A stretch of DNA of 64,000 nucleotides from Sepioteuthis lessoniana (taxonomy: Eukaryota; Mollusca; Cephalopoda; Myopsida; Loliginidae), in assembly GCA_963585895.1 (NCBI GenBank), contig OY757904.1, positions 23,910,559-23,974,558 of the forward strand, read 5' to 3'. The notes under the pieces were generated by a model. The model did not search any database and was not told the DNA's origin. It was given only the letters and a program-made list of their open reading frames with translations. Made by a program: the position numbers and the translations under genes. Of this stretch, positions 1 through 10,050 are shown piece after piece; the first letter of the stretch is position 1, and every line of letters starts with the position of its first letter.

Positions 1-454
1 ACAAATGGTATATGCACAGCCAAGAATCCGTCCTGCAAAACGAGCAGCAGGAAATTCTCTAGCATTTTGATATATAAATAGATCACCTAATCCCTGCCAG
101 ACACTAGACCGAGTGATAGTCAATAAAAACAGAACATGCTGAATTGTAGACTTTGCTGTTCTGGCAGACCACAGAATGAAATTAAAGGAAGGTGAAAAGA
201 AAGATAAGTACTTAGACCTTGCTAGAAAACTGAAAAAACTATGGAAGATCAAAGTGACCGTGATACTAAATGAAATTGGTGCGCTCTATACAGTCACCAA
301 AGGATTGGTAAAGGGACTGGAAGAATTGGAAATAAGAACACGAGTGGAGACCATCCAAACCACAGCACTATTAAGGTCGGCCAGAATACTGAGAAAAGTC
401 TTGGAGTTTTGAGGAGACTTGCCGTCGCTCAAACATTAGTGAAAACCATCAGCT
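1..454 (+). mobile_element. R4/Dong-like LINE, 3' end, left part (split by family B retroposon)
   Basis: This is the 3' end of a non-LTR retrotransposon. An open frame at 176-412 encodes the last part of the ORF, with the recognisable stretch VETIQTTALLRSARILRKV near its end. The same block recurs near 12.8, 32.3, 33.1 and 34.1 kb. Upstream bases 1-60 match the segment encoding the WYMHNP region and lie just before the C-terminal nuclease, so the copy continues off the left edge of the window. It is decayed. The match breaks at about 455 where a family B element begins, and the LINE resumes at 1088. Both flanks carry the words accatcagcta. Confidence 0.85.
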
Positions 455-455
455 A

Positions 456-1076
456 TTGCCCACTCGGCTGGGGCTGTCGAATACACCGACTGTACATCTG
501 CAGAGGGGTAAGACCCCGCCAATGTTTATCCTATATATGGCACTAAACAATCTGATGGTGAGGTTCCAGTGATGTTGGGGCTTTCGGGGAGTGAGAGCCC
601 CCCTTCATAGCCATTGCTCCCAGGTCCACTCTGGCCCAGAATAGTAGCACCTGAGAGGGTCCTATCTATTGGTTAAATAGAACTTACTGCATACTTATGC
701 TAAACAGAATAGTTTGAATTAGAAGAGTTTGACTAAATGGAATAGCTTAAAATAGAAATGTTTCTGATAATTAAACTGTACTTACATTTAAACAGCGTGC
801 TTATGCCAAACTGAATTGTTTGAAATGAAAATGTTTTTGACACTGAAACTGTAATTACACTAAACTGAATTGTTACATATAGAGCTGTAATGATATTTAA
901 CAAGTAAACAAAAGCTGTTCTTATACTAAACTGAGATTGCTGAATTAGAACTATTTGAATAAACTGAATAACTTGAAATAGAAATGTTTTTGACAATTAA
1001 ACTGTGTACTCATACTAAACTGAATTGATATGCCATAAAACCCAACCAACCAACCAACCAACCAACCAACCAACCA
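456..1076 (+). mobile_element. Family B retroposon, near full length, inserted in the LINE
   Basis: This dispersed repeat of about 620 bp has no open frame of note. It begins near cggctggggctgtcgaatac, has a GC-richer head up to about 675, then a body of loosely repeated units (words like ctaaactgaattgtttgaa and actgtgtactta), and ends in a simple tail of repeated aacc at 1044-1080. Copies of the same head, body and tail occur at 23.2, 47.6 and 48.0 kb and, inverted, at 18.8-19.3 kb. The insertion is flanked by accatcagcta at 445-455 and 1077-1087, which matches a target-site duplication in the LINE 3' end. It is therefore retroposon-like. No A or B box is clear, so I do not call it a tRNA SINE. 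The family is unnamed here. Confidence 0.75.
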
Positions 1077-1087
1077 ACCATCAGCTA

Positions 1088-1120
1088 ATGCTGTTACGAT
1101 AACTTCTCACAGGAGTAAAC
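1088..1120 (+). mobile_element. R4-like LINE 3' end, right part
   Basis: This resumes the LINE interrupted at 455. The text atgctgttacga followed by aggagtaaa parallels the final bases of other copies just before their (TAA)n tails. The tail itself is not preserved as a clean TAA run here. Confidence 0.55.
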
Positions 1121-1555
1121 TAACGTGGACAAATGGCTGAATCTTCTCCTTTCTGAAGAAATACGCCCTCGTAATTACTATGAAACACAGAAATATGTCT
1201 TCCTTTTATATCTGCTAAGATTTAAACTATTGTTCTTTTTAATTGTATCCCAACTGATATTGGTGAAATTTGTTGGAAATTTTGATTAGCTTTCGGGGAA
1301 ATCGATCCACGAATCCTGTGATTTTGACAATTCACTTCACTATTGAAGAAATATGAGCAAAAACTTCGAGGTGACACTCTTGTAATTAGGTTTCTCCAAG
1401 GAAAGATTGACCAAAAACGTTTACCATATGCTGTTTTAAAAGTAACACCTATAATGATACATTACAAAGACATAAGGTCATTGTCCTCTTATCTGATTGC
1501 GAGGGACTACTTTAACATTGTCTCAGGAGTCTTGCCAGGAGATACATTGACACCA
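1121..1555. other. No gene seen; unclassified sequence
   Basis: This is AT-rich sequence between the split LINE and a family B fragment. A 77-codon open frame at 1343-1576 shows no recognisable domain and runs into the family B fragment, so I do not call it a gene. Confidence 0.5.
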
Positions 1556-1835
1556 TTTAAATTCAGGCTAAACTGAATTGTTTGATATAGATTAGTTTTT
1601 AAATTCAACTGTGTGTAAAAAAACTGCACTTATGGTAAATTGAATTGTTGGAAAGAAATCACTTTGATCATTTAACTGTATGTAAACAAATGACAGATGT
1701 TTAATTGAAATGTTAATGATGCATTACAATACTTGGAACCATTTAATTAGTTTACTAAACAGAATTATTTGAATTGTTTGTTTATATTTATAAAAATGGA
1801 TTTGTCATGAAATAACCAACAATGTTTGATGTGCC
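1556..1835 (+). mobile_element. Family B retroposon, body and tail fragment
   Basis: It contains the characteristic body words (ctaaactgaattgtttga) and the end signature, a variant of tttggcattaaataaccaac followed by a tgatgtgccata word. The head is missing. The (aacc)n tail is not present. Confidence 0.65.
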
Positions 1836-1898
1836 ATAGAGCAAGTAAAACAGAGTACTTAAAACTCAAATATGTTCAAAAAACCTAAAAGATTAATA

Positions 1899-2803
1899 CG
1901 AGGATCATTAAATAAGTTTCCAGACTTTTTTCGTATGGGCACTTTTATTGATAGTGCACACATTAAACTCTAGTTCTCTTCGAAGTAATATCCTCCGGCT
2001 GCAATGCACTTGTTGTACAATTCCAACAAATTATAGAAGGCCTTATGGAAGTCCTCTTGTGCGGATGTGTCAATGACCTTTGTCACAGCCTCTTTCATCT
2101 CATTAATTGTCTCATAACGACAGCCTCTGAGCTTTGGGAATAAGGAAAAGTCACGGGGAGCAAGGTATGAACGATAGGGACGATGAAGAATTGTCTTGAT
2201 GCCTATCTTGGTCTAATAGTCTGTGACAAGGATGGATTTGTGGACTGGTGCATTGTCCAGGTGGAAATGCCACTGACCCAATTTGATAAGTGCTGGCCTC
2301 TTCTGACGGAATCTTTTCCTGAACTCCTTAAAAACCTCAACATAGTAACCCTAACCCTAACCCTTTGGCCTATCAACTGTGCTGTATTGACTTCCTTAAT
2401 CCTCCCACACCTATCATCATCCCTCACCGACTCCTTGCCTTCCTTGAATCTCTTATACCATTCAAAAACTGATGCTCAATTTGTGAAAGATGGTCGAAAA
2501 GCAGTCTGAAGCATTCCATACGTTTCTGTGGCATCATTTTTTCCAAGTTTAAAACATAATTATTATTGCATATCGTTCTTCCTCACGTCCAGATGGCATT
2601 TTTGAAATTCACAAGCTGTGACAATTAGGCTTTAGTAGAGTGTATTCCAACTTCTGCTGTAGCTGTTCATTTAAACCTGAAATCATAAAAATTGGTCAGT
2701 CATCTCATAAGATGTATAGCAATAACATACTGAATTTTCAAGATTCTTTGACAATTTTAAATGCCTGTACAAAAAAGTCTGGGAACTTATTGAATGCACC
2801 TCG
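1899..2803 (-). mobile_element. mariner-type DNA transposon, 905 bp, decayed, both ends present
   Basis: Terminal inverted repeats of about 40 bp match between 1899 and about 1943 and the complement of about 2765-2803 (shared words aataagtt, ccagactttttt). They are flanked by TA at 1897-1898 and 2804-2805, the duplication expected of Tc1/mariner elements. The minus strand carries transposase remnants in more than one frame: LDNAPVHKS (second catalytic Asp of the D,D34D triad, with the Asp kept), a YRSYLAPRDF block for the third Asp, and a C-terminus like YNKCIAAGGYYFEE. At 905 bp it is shorter than the usual 1.3 kb, so it is internally deleted as well as out of frame. A related copy lies at 54258-55135. 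Both carry ccctaa repeats internally. Confidence 0.88.
2345..2366. repeat. Telomere-like (CCCTAA) run inside mariner
   Basis: Just under three CCCTAA units follow a gta, at the same internal place as in the second mariner copy at about 54680. It belongs to the transposon family and is not evidence for a telomere. Confidence 0.7.
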
Positions 2804-2805
2804 TA

Positions 2806-4377
2806 CATATGTGAAAGAGAAATTCTTTTTTACTAAGTACTGGAGAAGTATTAAACTAAGCGTAAACAAATCAACTATCTCAACCCTTCTTTTTTAAGGG
2901 TAGGTAGAAGTTAAGAAAAAATTATTCCCCCTTACCTGCTCCATACCTAACCACGATATAAAATCATCTAAGTGTATGTACTAAGGATGTTTGCCATTTG
3001 CTTTTTGTAATGATACCCACAAAAGTAGATAATAGCAGTAAGATGGAAACCGTTTTATAGTTCGTAGGTCAAATCATCTAAAAACAACTTTGAGTCGAAA
3101 AATATCGTGATGAACTGTAATGGCCAAACTGAAAGCCAAGGGCCCCATGTGGCCCGCATTACTTTTTAAATTGTTCATTCAAAAGAATATTCAAGTTTAA
3201 ATCAGATTCAAGGGTTTACCATTTATTATTTCAAGTTCTCATTGTTTTAGAATGAGGGCTCAACTTGTGGAAGAAAGTAACTAACACAAAAGAAAATAAT
3301 TCAAATTATCAACAATGTTTGAAAATACTATAATTTGAATAAAAGATAATTTGTCTAAATCTTTGGACTTTGTTAAAACCTTCAAATAGAAATTGATAGT
3401 TGAAAGCCAATCTCGCCCAAAGTCCATCTCAAAGATCTTCAATGCTTTTTTTCAAATTTTCACAAAGTTTTGTATTCATAAGGAAAAGTATATCTTAAAA
3501 TCCAAGTTGATATCAATAATCTTTCTTATTTTATGGCCATTTAAAGTTTTTGAGAATTTCTGACATTTTGTTGAAGTTTTTTCCAATTTTCTAGATTCGA
3601 AATTTGAAATCAAATTTGTTACAAATCTTGTTTTCCGTATATCTAACAAAATGTTATATAATTTGTTAAAAATAATTGTTTTAACAAAGATGCTTTTTAA
3701 AAATTAACGGTCAGTAATTAAATAAATGGCATGATTAATATGCCATTTATCTCGTAGCTGCAAAGCTTATTTCTGCTAATAATTGAAACTTTCAGATTTT
3801 ACTTGAAATATGACTGGATATTGATTATAAATAATAAAAAAAAATTCTTATGGAAAAGATGTTTTTATCGAATGGGAAAATCTACTTTTCCCTATTTCTA
3901 AAGCTGATGTTGAGGCGTATGTTCTTTTCTAGTAAAAATGTTTGAGGTTCCATCAATTTTATAATTATCTTGAATTTTTTTAGAAGTTTGTTCCCTTGGA
4001 TAATGAGACATGTTTCATGTAGACATGTCAAGGCATAATCCAAAAAAAAACAAAACAAAAAAAACATGAAAGTTTGGTTGAACTTGAGTCAACAAAGGCG
4101 GAGCCTTAGTGATAAGGATAGCCAGGTGAATTATATGATATCTCTTTTTTAAAATAAATAACAGATGACTGAGATTATCTTCGACCAAAGGATTCTAATC
4201 ATGCATCAAATCCTGATGTAATACTTAGCAGGTCTGATAAATCATTTACTACAGGGTTGTAAGGGGTTATATGCTTACAGGTATTTTGTAAATCAATAAC
4301 AATATTCAGGTTTTTAAGGGGTTCTCGTAATGGACACTAGGGTATCTTATTTCTAGTTCTATCTCATAATAAAACGT
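2806..4377. other. No gene seen; AT-rich unique-looking sequence
   Basis: No recognisable element, exon or RNA gene was found. Short open frames here are not supported by composition or motif. A short (CAAAA)-type A-rich run lies at 4040-4066. Confidence 0.5.
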
Positions 4378-4675
4378 GGTTATTTACCCAAACCCTTCGC
4401 AAAAGCAGGATTTAATACAAGGTCAGTTTTTATGCGGAGCTTAAAAAGTTTAAATTCATAGTTTTCCTTCTTCTATATTAGTTGTCATATCAAAGTTAAA
4501 TAGCTCAGTCTGTCTTACTATTTACCCACAGCTAAAGAGAGAATAGTTGGATGCATATTTTTCCCAAGGGCATTAGTGCTATGTGAAATGCAACCAACCT
4601 CGTCCAGGATTTGAACTCGGATCTCCGTGTCCTTTTCCTACGAGGCTAACTATTAAAGCACGGCTTCTTTTTATG
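4378..4675 (-). mobile_element. tRNA-headed SINE family C, minus-strand copy
   Basis: The reverse complement aligns along its length with the copies at 17349 and 36511. The head has an A-box region followed by a B box of the type gagttcaaatcctgg (here as ccaggatttgaactc). A central block around the words cccttggg, agctatgggtaaatagta follows, then a 3' part ending near gggtaaat. The copy is diverged, with several indels. No clean target duplication was found. Confidence 0.75.
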
Positions 4676-4996
4676 TTGAGATAGATATATCCTTTTGTTT
4701 GCGGTGGGGGGGGGCGCATGTGAGGTAATAGACAGTTTAAAGAATTTTTCTAGAGAGGTCGATTACGACAAAATGTTTCATTCATATGAAAGGATTACTT
4801 AAAAATTGACCTGATTGATTTATTAATTTATTTATTTTATTGACCCTTCAACACATCATGGGATATTTTATACTTATAGGTTATGAAATCATGGTTATTG
4901 AATGCTCATATTTGCGTTTTTTGTATTGTTTTTTTTTGCATATGGTGCTATCAAATACGTTTAGTTATTAAATTGAGTGGAACTAGGATGGTAATA
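4676..4996. other. No gene seen
   Basis: This is AT-rich sequence with a G8 run at about 4707-4715. No recognisable element was found. Confidence 0.4.
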
Positions 4997-5160
4997 AATT
5001 TTCACAAGGTAACAATGTACATGAAAAGGTCACATCGCTTTTGCGATATACAATTCTAGGGAACTAATTAATCATGGGAGGTTTATTAATGAATTCCCAC
5101 CGGATATTATAAAATCAATGTGATGACTCGAAAAGACAAATACAAAAATGTGTAGACAAA

Positions 5161-5209
<49 letters not shown>

Positions 5210-5839
5210 CATGTGTTTACTCTTAGTGTTATGATATCATGTATTTCTATTTCATACAAATAATTTGCATAGAGTCTTATGCTTTCGAGTATTAATATTT
5301 AATACAAGTCATTCATAAACAAATAAATGATAAATGATTTCAGATAATTGTATTTATTAAATAATATTCATTTCTTTGCACAATCATTTTTCTAGCAATA
5401 TTTTTCATTTTTTTAATCGCACCGAATCTTACGTGATTACTTCAAAGTTTTATTTATTTCTTGCAGAATCATAAAAACAATTATCATTTTGACCTCTTCC
5501 TGTCGGTCGTTTCCTGCATAACAGGTTTCTGAGGTATTTCGTGACAGAAGCAGTCAGCACATGACAAACGCAAGCCTTCTAAACTTTCAAAAAGAGACTT
5601 GTATATTCATAAGTAAGTAACATTGACTCATAATTGATTCAAGAAAATGTAACGTGTTTGAACAATAGATGCAAGATCTCCATTATACTTTTGCGAAAAC
5701 ACACTGAAAATTATGTAAAATCATTTTCGAAACGATACGACTGTGAGACCATTTTGTTCTATCCGGCCTTAGACAACGGTGATAAGCCCCTGAGTTGAAA
5801 AATTCCCATTGAACGATAACTAAACGGCTGGAGAAGAAC
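4997..5839. repeat. Duplicated segment, copy 1
   Basis: This segment is strongly similar in the same orientation to 8126-8933, including a (TA)n array at the same internal position (5163-5205 against 8294-8329). Both copies end with gctggagaagaa, which is itself the start of RTE-like LINE sequence coding for LEKK. The LINE junction therefore predates the duplication, and copy 1 has lost the rest of the LINE. The segments differ between about 5490 and 5605, where copy 2 carries an 86-bp inverted LINE piece. No coding potential is evident. Confidence 0.8.
5163..5205. repeat. (TA)n microsatellite
   Basis: An uninterrupted TA run inside duplicated segment copy 1. Confidence 0.95.
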
Positions 5840-6892
5840 TGTAGCCTCACCATCAGGTGCAGTTTAGGGTCTTCCAGAGGACACGCTTTTTGTGGTTAAG
5901 TGTTCTTTAAATTTTCATGTAATCATCCGTCTGTGAAAATGTCTTGCTTAGCTGAGGAAAAATCAAAATCATTTTTGCTGCTTAAAAATTACCGATTAAC
6001 CTCACATATTATGAATTTCTATCTTTGGAGGTGATGATAAAACGGAGTTTACTAAGTAGAATTCACTTAGGTAAAGGCCACATTTATCTATTACGAATGA
6101 TTTAAACGAGTGACAAGACATTATTAGCACATTATATAAATTCTAAGCGGAACACTACAAGAGAGAATATACTTAATGTTCTCTTGAGATGGCTTTTGAT
6201 ACCAAAGTTATTACGTCAAAGCTACTTGTCAAAGAAAAGTAGAATGCGTGCAGCTGGTTTAGAAAGGAACCATAAGTCAATTTCGTAAAAACATCACACA
6301 GACACAAACACACACACAGACACACACACAGACAGAGACACACACACACACAAACACACAAAATCAACGAAGTTATATATCAAAATTACGCATAGATCTT
6401 ACTTTACTCACCAAGTCATATTTACACAAAAACGAACATCAACAAGCATGCAATGCATGCTAGACTCCATTGACAGCGGGAAATGACCTGAATGCATAGA
6501 TTTTCTGGTGAAAAGAAAAAATATTCCAAAAGGGAAAACATTAAGAAGTTATTGGAAAAAATCAATGGTCATAACTTTATATCGTATCTTAAAGTAATCG
6601 GCATTTACTCCAAAATATAAATATATACATATTTTTCTAAAAATAAGTTTCGGCATAAAATAACCCAACAAGGATGAAAATGCCAGCTATATATATATAC
6701 ATAGCTGGCATATGCTACCCCATGGGGGTTGAGCTCTCTGGCGAAGGAATTGCCGGTCGCTGCTAGCGTAATGCAAAGCTCTTCGAAAGAATTGAGCACT
6801 CTGGTAGCCGATAGGGTATAAAAAAATATAAACAAAGGCTGCTGCTGCTGTTTTTAAAAATAAAAATACCTTAAAATTCCCTTAGCCAATGT
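5840..6892. other. No gene seen; CA-rich tract and short palindrome within
   Basis: An impure CA-rich tract lies at 6296-6362. A perfect 11-bp inverted repeat (atgccagctat) lies at 6680-6690 and 6701-6711 with a TA-rich loop. The 6712-6815 stretch has inverted words (gctacc and ggtagc), suggesting a decayed foldback. No gene is supported. Confidence 0.5.
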
Positions 6893-7032
6893 GGTCCGCT
6901 TGGTGGACGAGTGGTCTGAAACACAGTCTAACGTAAAGTTGGACGGGTTTCGATCCCGGCTTCGAGCGTCCTGCGTGTCTAGCCACACAGAAGAGTTCTG
7001 ATAGAACGAAACAGTCTGTCTGTGGAAGCCTA
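6893..7032 (+). mobile_element. tRNA-derived SINE-like head (Leu/Ser-type)
   Basis: The text contains an A-box-like tggacgagtggtctgaaac and a strong B-box-like gggtttcgatcccggc at tRNA spacing, followed by a non-tRNA body. The acceptor stem does not close cleanly, so it is better read as a SINE or tRNA pseudogene than as a working tRNA. Confidence 0.55.
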
Positions 7033-7044
7033 TATATATAACTA

Positions 7045-7250
7045 GTTCATCCGAGTAGGATATGATACAAATTCATGATTCAGTTGGAGTTTAACAGGTT
7101 TTAATTCATGGTTTCCATTTTTCTTGACCAGTTGCCATAACAAAGTTAAAGAACGCAGTTTGACTTTGTATTTATCCATAACTGGAGGAAGAATAATTGG
7201 TTTCTTACGTTTACCAAGGGTACTAACCCTTTTTAAATTGAACACAATCT
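7045..7250 (-). mobile_element. SINE family C, 3'-part fragment
   Basis: The reverse complement matches the central and 3' parts of family C (words related to cccttggg, aattattctccctccag, gggtaaata, gaattcaaacctg). The head is missing. It is diverged. Confidence 0.6.
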
Positions 7251-7324
7251 TTTCAGGTTTTCTATTGTCTTCACAACGTTAATTTTTTTATGGCGTGGAT
7301 CATTACACACAACACAAGCGCTTG

Positions 7325-7327
<3 letters not shown>

Positions 7328-7358
<31 letters not shown>
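7328..7358. repeat. (TA)n microsatellite
   Basis: A TA run directly preceding the 142-bp palindrome. Confidence 0.95.
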
Positions 7359-7359
<1 letters not shown>

Positions 7360-7362
7360 GTA

Positions 7363-7504
7363 TTAAATCGCGAGTCGGGACTATCCTACTATAGTTTCGC
7401 CTAAACCGGCTCCTCAGGGTATCTAGCACCGAAGTCGGTACAAGATACCCAGAGGAGCCGGCTTAGACGAAACTATTGTAGGATAGTCCCGACTCGCGAT
7501 TTAA
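7363..7504. repeat. 142-bp near-perfect palindrome (foldback)
   Basis: The left arm (from ttaaatcgcgagtcgggac) and the right arm (ending gtcccgactcgcgatttaa) pair over about 62 bp with about four mismatches. The apparent 18-base loop contains accgaagtcggt, which pairs further, so the fold continues almost to the centre at 7433. It is GC-richer than its surroundings. It has no coding content. It could be a MITE-like foldback element or the hairpin of a larger repeat. A lone TA lies at the outer left side. Confidence 0.85.
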
Positions 7505-7781
7505 TTTCAGTAATTAGCTCTACTTTTGTATTGAGCACTACTTGTAATAGTAGCTGTGCAGCATTTTACGGTGGGTTTTTATTCTTTCGACCAACGGACT
7601 GCATATCTCTTGATTTTTTTCCACTGGTGTGACCAAGTTGGCCTTTTCTTTAATTTTTTTCCCAAAATAATTTTTTTTCTTTTTCCCCCAGGCAGTGATT
7701 CGGTATATTGTTATCTCTAAATTTTGGCTGTTTTTATTTCTTTTTCCTGGTAATCGTGACTGCTGGTAGATAGTAATTTAG

Positions 7782-7783
<2 letters not shown>

Positions 7784-7821
<38 letters not shown>
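7784..7821. repeat. (TA)n microsatellite
   Basis: A simple TA run in unique-looking sequence. Confidence 0.95.
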
Positions 7822-7824
<3 letters not shown>

Positions 7825-8125
7825 GGCAGTATACATATTTGATTGAACAATATAGACATCCTTTATCTACTCATTTTTTAAAAATTTATCCTTTCCAATT
7901 GCCACACTGAAATACGGCGGGGATTGGTTAAGAAACCTTCAATGGTTTTTTTTTTTTTTCTTGAAGCACTCCACATCTGGAATAAACTTCGTAAACTCAT
8001 TAGAATTAATTTCGAATCCTGCACTAATGTACATAGATGTCTTCAGCTACGGCTGCTTTTTATTGAACCAAATTAAAAAAAAGATAAACGCTACAACATC
8101 ACGCCAGTTTAAATAATAAACGCTG
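7822..8125. other. No gene seen
   Basis: This is AT-rich sequence with a T-run at about 7947-7959. No recognisable element was found. Confidence 0.4.
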
Positions 8126-8293
8126 AATTTTCACAAGGTAGCAATGTACATGAAAAGTTCACATCGCTTTTGGGATATACACAGTACTAGGGAACCAATT
8201 AATCATGGGAGCTTTGTTAATGAATTCCCACTGGATATTATAAAATCAATATGGTGACTCGAAAAGACGAATACAAAAATGTGTAGACAAAGG

Positions 8294-8330
<37 letters not shown>

Positions 8331-8933
8331 CATGTGTTTACTCTTAGTGTTATGATATCATGTATTTCTATTTCATACAAATAATTTGCATAGAGTCTTA
8401 TGCTTTCGAGTATTAATATTTAATACAAGTCAATCATAAACAAATAAATGATAAATGATTTCATATAATTGTTTTTATTAGATAATCATTTCTTTGCACA
8501 ATCATTTTTACCAACAATATTTTTCATTTTTTTGAATCGCACCGAATCTTTCTTAATTACTTCAAAGTTTTGTTCATTTCTTGCAGAATCACAAAAACAA
8601 TTATCATTGTATCTCAAAATCGCAGAGAAGATTGTGAGTCTCAATCTCCAGGGAGGATTCTTGGTTGTGCATATGCTATTTGTTTGTATTGTATATTCAT
8701 AAGTAAGTAACATGGACTCATAATTGATTCAAGCTAAAGAAAATGTAACGTGTTTGAACAATAGATGCAAGATCTCCATTATACTTTTGCGAAAACACAC
8801 TGGAAATTATGTAAAATCATTTTCGAAACGATACGACTGAGAGACCATTTTGTTCTATCCGGCCTTAGACAACGGTGATAAGACTCTGAGTTGTAAAATT
8901 CCCAATGAACGGTAACTAAAAAGCTGGAGAAGA
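8126..8933. repeat. Duplicated segment, copy 2
   Basis: This is the partner of 4997-5839. It contains the (TA)n array at 8294-8329. Its right end runs straight into an RTE-like LINE 3' end at about 8922, while in copy 1 the LINE is cut after about 15 bp. An internal stretch at 8607-8692 is replaced by LINE sequence. Confidence 0.8.
8607..8692 (-). mobile_element. 86-bp inverted R4-like LINE piece, identical to 13951-14036
   Basis: Base-by-base comparison shows that the reverse complement of these 86 bp equals 13951-14036 with no difference. The outermost few bases at each end are shared with the local flank, as expected of microhomology at the joints. In copy 1 of the surrounding duplication the corresponding place holds unrelated sequence. 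It has no tail of its own and no target duplication, so ordinary LINE insertion is unlikely. Confidence 0.85.
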
Positions 8934-9310
8934 AGCTAGACGGCAATTACACAAGAATGTTGAAAGCAATATAGAACAAGTCCTGGCGGCAACACCCCAC
9001 AAGGCACCAACTATACGGCCACCTGCCTCCCATCACGAAAACTATCCAAGTTAGACGAACCAAAAATGCAGGACACTGCTGGTGTAGCAAGGATGAGCTC
9101 ATAAGTGATGTACTCCTTTGAACCCCCACATATAGCCGAGCAAATGCAGGACGACCATTCAGAACATACATACTGCAGCTATGTGAAGATACGGGATGTA
9201 GCTCTGAAGACCTGCCGGAGGCGATGAATGAAAGGGAGAAGTGGCGAGAGAGTCTCAGGGATATCCGAGCTTGTGGCACAACATGATGATGAAGATGATG
9301 ATGATATATA
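8922..9310 (+). mobile_element. RTE-like LINE, 3' end with (GAT)n tail
   Basis: Forward translation gives KKLDGNYTRML, then KSWRQHPTR, QLYGHLPPITKTIQVRRT, AGHCW and DTGCSSEDLPEAMNE in order, followed by a stop region and a tail of gat repeats at about 9283-9308. This is the post-reverse-transcriptase C-terminus of an abundant mollusc LINE that I recognise from cephalopod sequences. At least two in-frame stops are present, so it is dead. Related copies lie at 45.0-45.6 and 58.5-58.9 kb on the other strand. Assignment to the RTE group is an inference from the reverse-transcriptase fragment and the trinucleotide tail. Confidence 0.85.
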
Positions 9311-9525
9311 AAAAAAACGTGACAAAGAGACATACATAAAATTATAATTAGTTATTCTATAATTCCCTTTTATTTATAATGATCAAACGTCAAGTTCAAC
9401 CCTAAATTATGTCAGACTCCCATTAAGACAGAATCAAATAAATTAATTGATCATAAAGTATGTATTTAACTTTTGATAGATTTTATTTTCTCAAACTGTA
9501 TACAGCGTATGTACATCAGTTTTAC
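9311..9525. other. No gene seen
   Basis: This is AT-rich sequence without recognisable features. Confidence 0.4.
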
Positions 9526-10050
9526 ATAAACTTATTCCATATTGGATGTACCTGTGATGTAATGGTTATCGTCCCAGGAAATGGACACGGCAACACGATT
9601 TCAAGCCTTGGACGAGACTGATTGCATTTCAAATACCACTAATACCCTTAGAAAGGTATGAATCCAATTATTCTCCCTGCAGCTATGGGTAAATAGTAGG
9701 GCGGACAGGGTTCTTCAGCCTTGGTGAGGCAACTAGTCTAGGAGAAGGAAAATTGTAAATTAAAACCTGCTTAACTCCGCTTAAAAATTGACTTTGTGTG
9801 ATATCCTGCCCGAGCAGAGGAGTTGGTAAATATGGATAATTTTTATAACCAGTGAACATCAATTATTCTCCCTCCATCTATGGGTAAATAGTATGACAGA
9901 CTAGGTTCTTCAGCCTTGGTGAGGCAACTAGTCTAGGAGAAAGAAAACTCTGAATTCAAACCCGTTAAACTCCACTTAAAAAGATTGACCTTGTATCATA
10001 TCCTGCCCGAGCGGAGGGTTTGGGTAAATATGATAAACTTATTCCATATT
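9526..10050 (+). mobile_element. SINE family C with duplicated 3' half, 18-bp target duplication
   Basis: The element lies between ataaacttattccatatt at 9526-9543 and the same 18 bp at 10033-10050. It has a tRNA-like head (A-box region gtgatgtaatggttatcg, B-box region atttcaagccttgg), the central block with cccttagaaaggtatgaatcc and agctatgggtaaatagta, and a 3' part ending ggagttggtaaata near 9830. Then, after about 25 bp, a second central-plus-3' block follows (9858-10032). One outer duplication encloses both, so the doubled form was probably inserted as a unit or arose after insertion by internal duplication. Confidence 0.88.

Noticed and set aside
2183-2509. 108-codon plus-strand frame
   Set aside because: It is antisense to mariner transposase remnants and crosses the CCCTAA run.
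6899-6970. Candidate tRNA gene
   Set aside because: A and B boxes are present but the stems do not close and a non-tRNA body follows, so I treat it as a SINE head or pseudogene.
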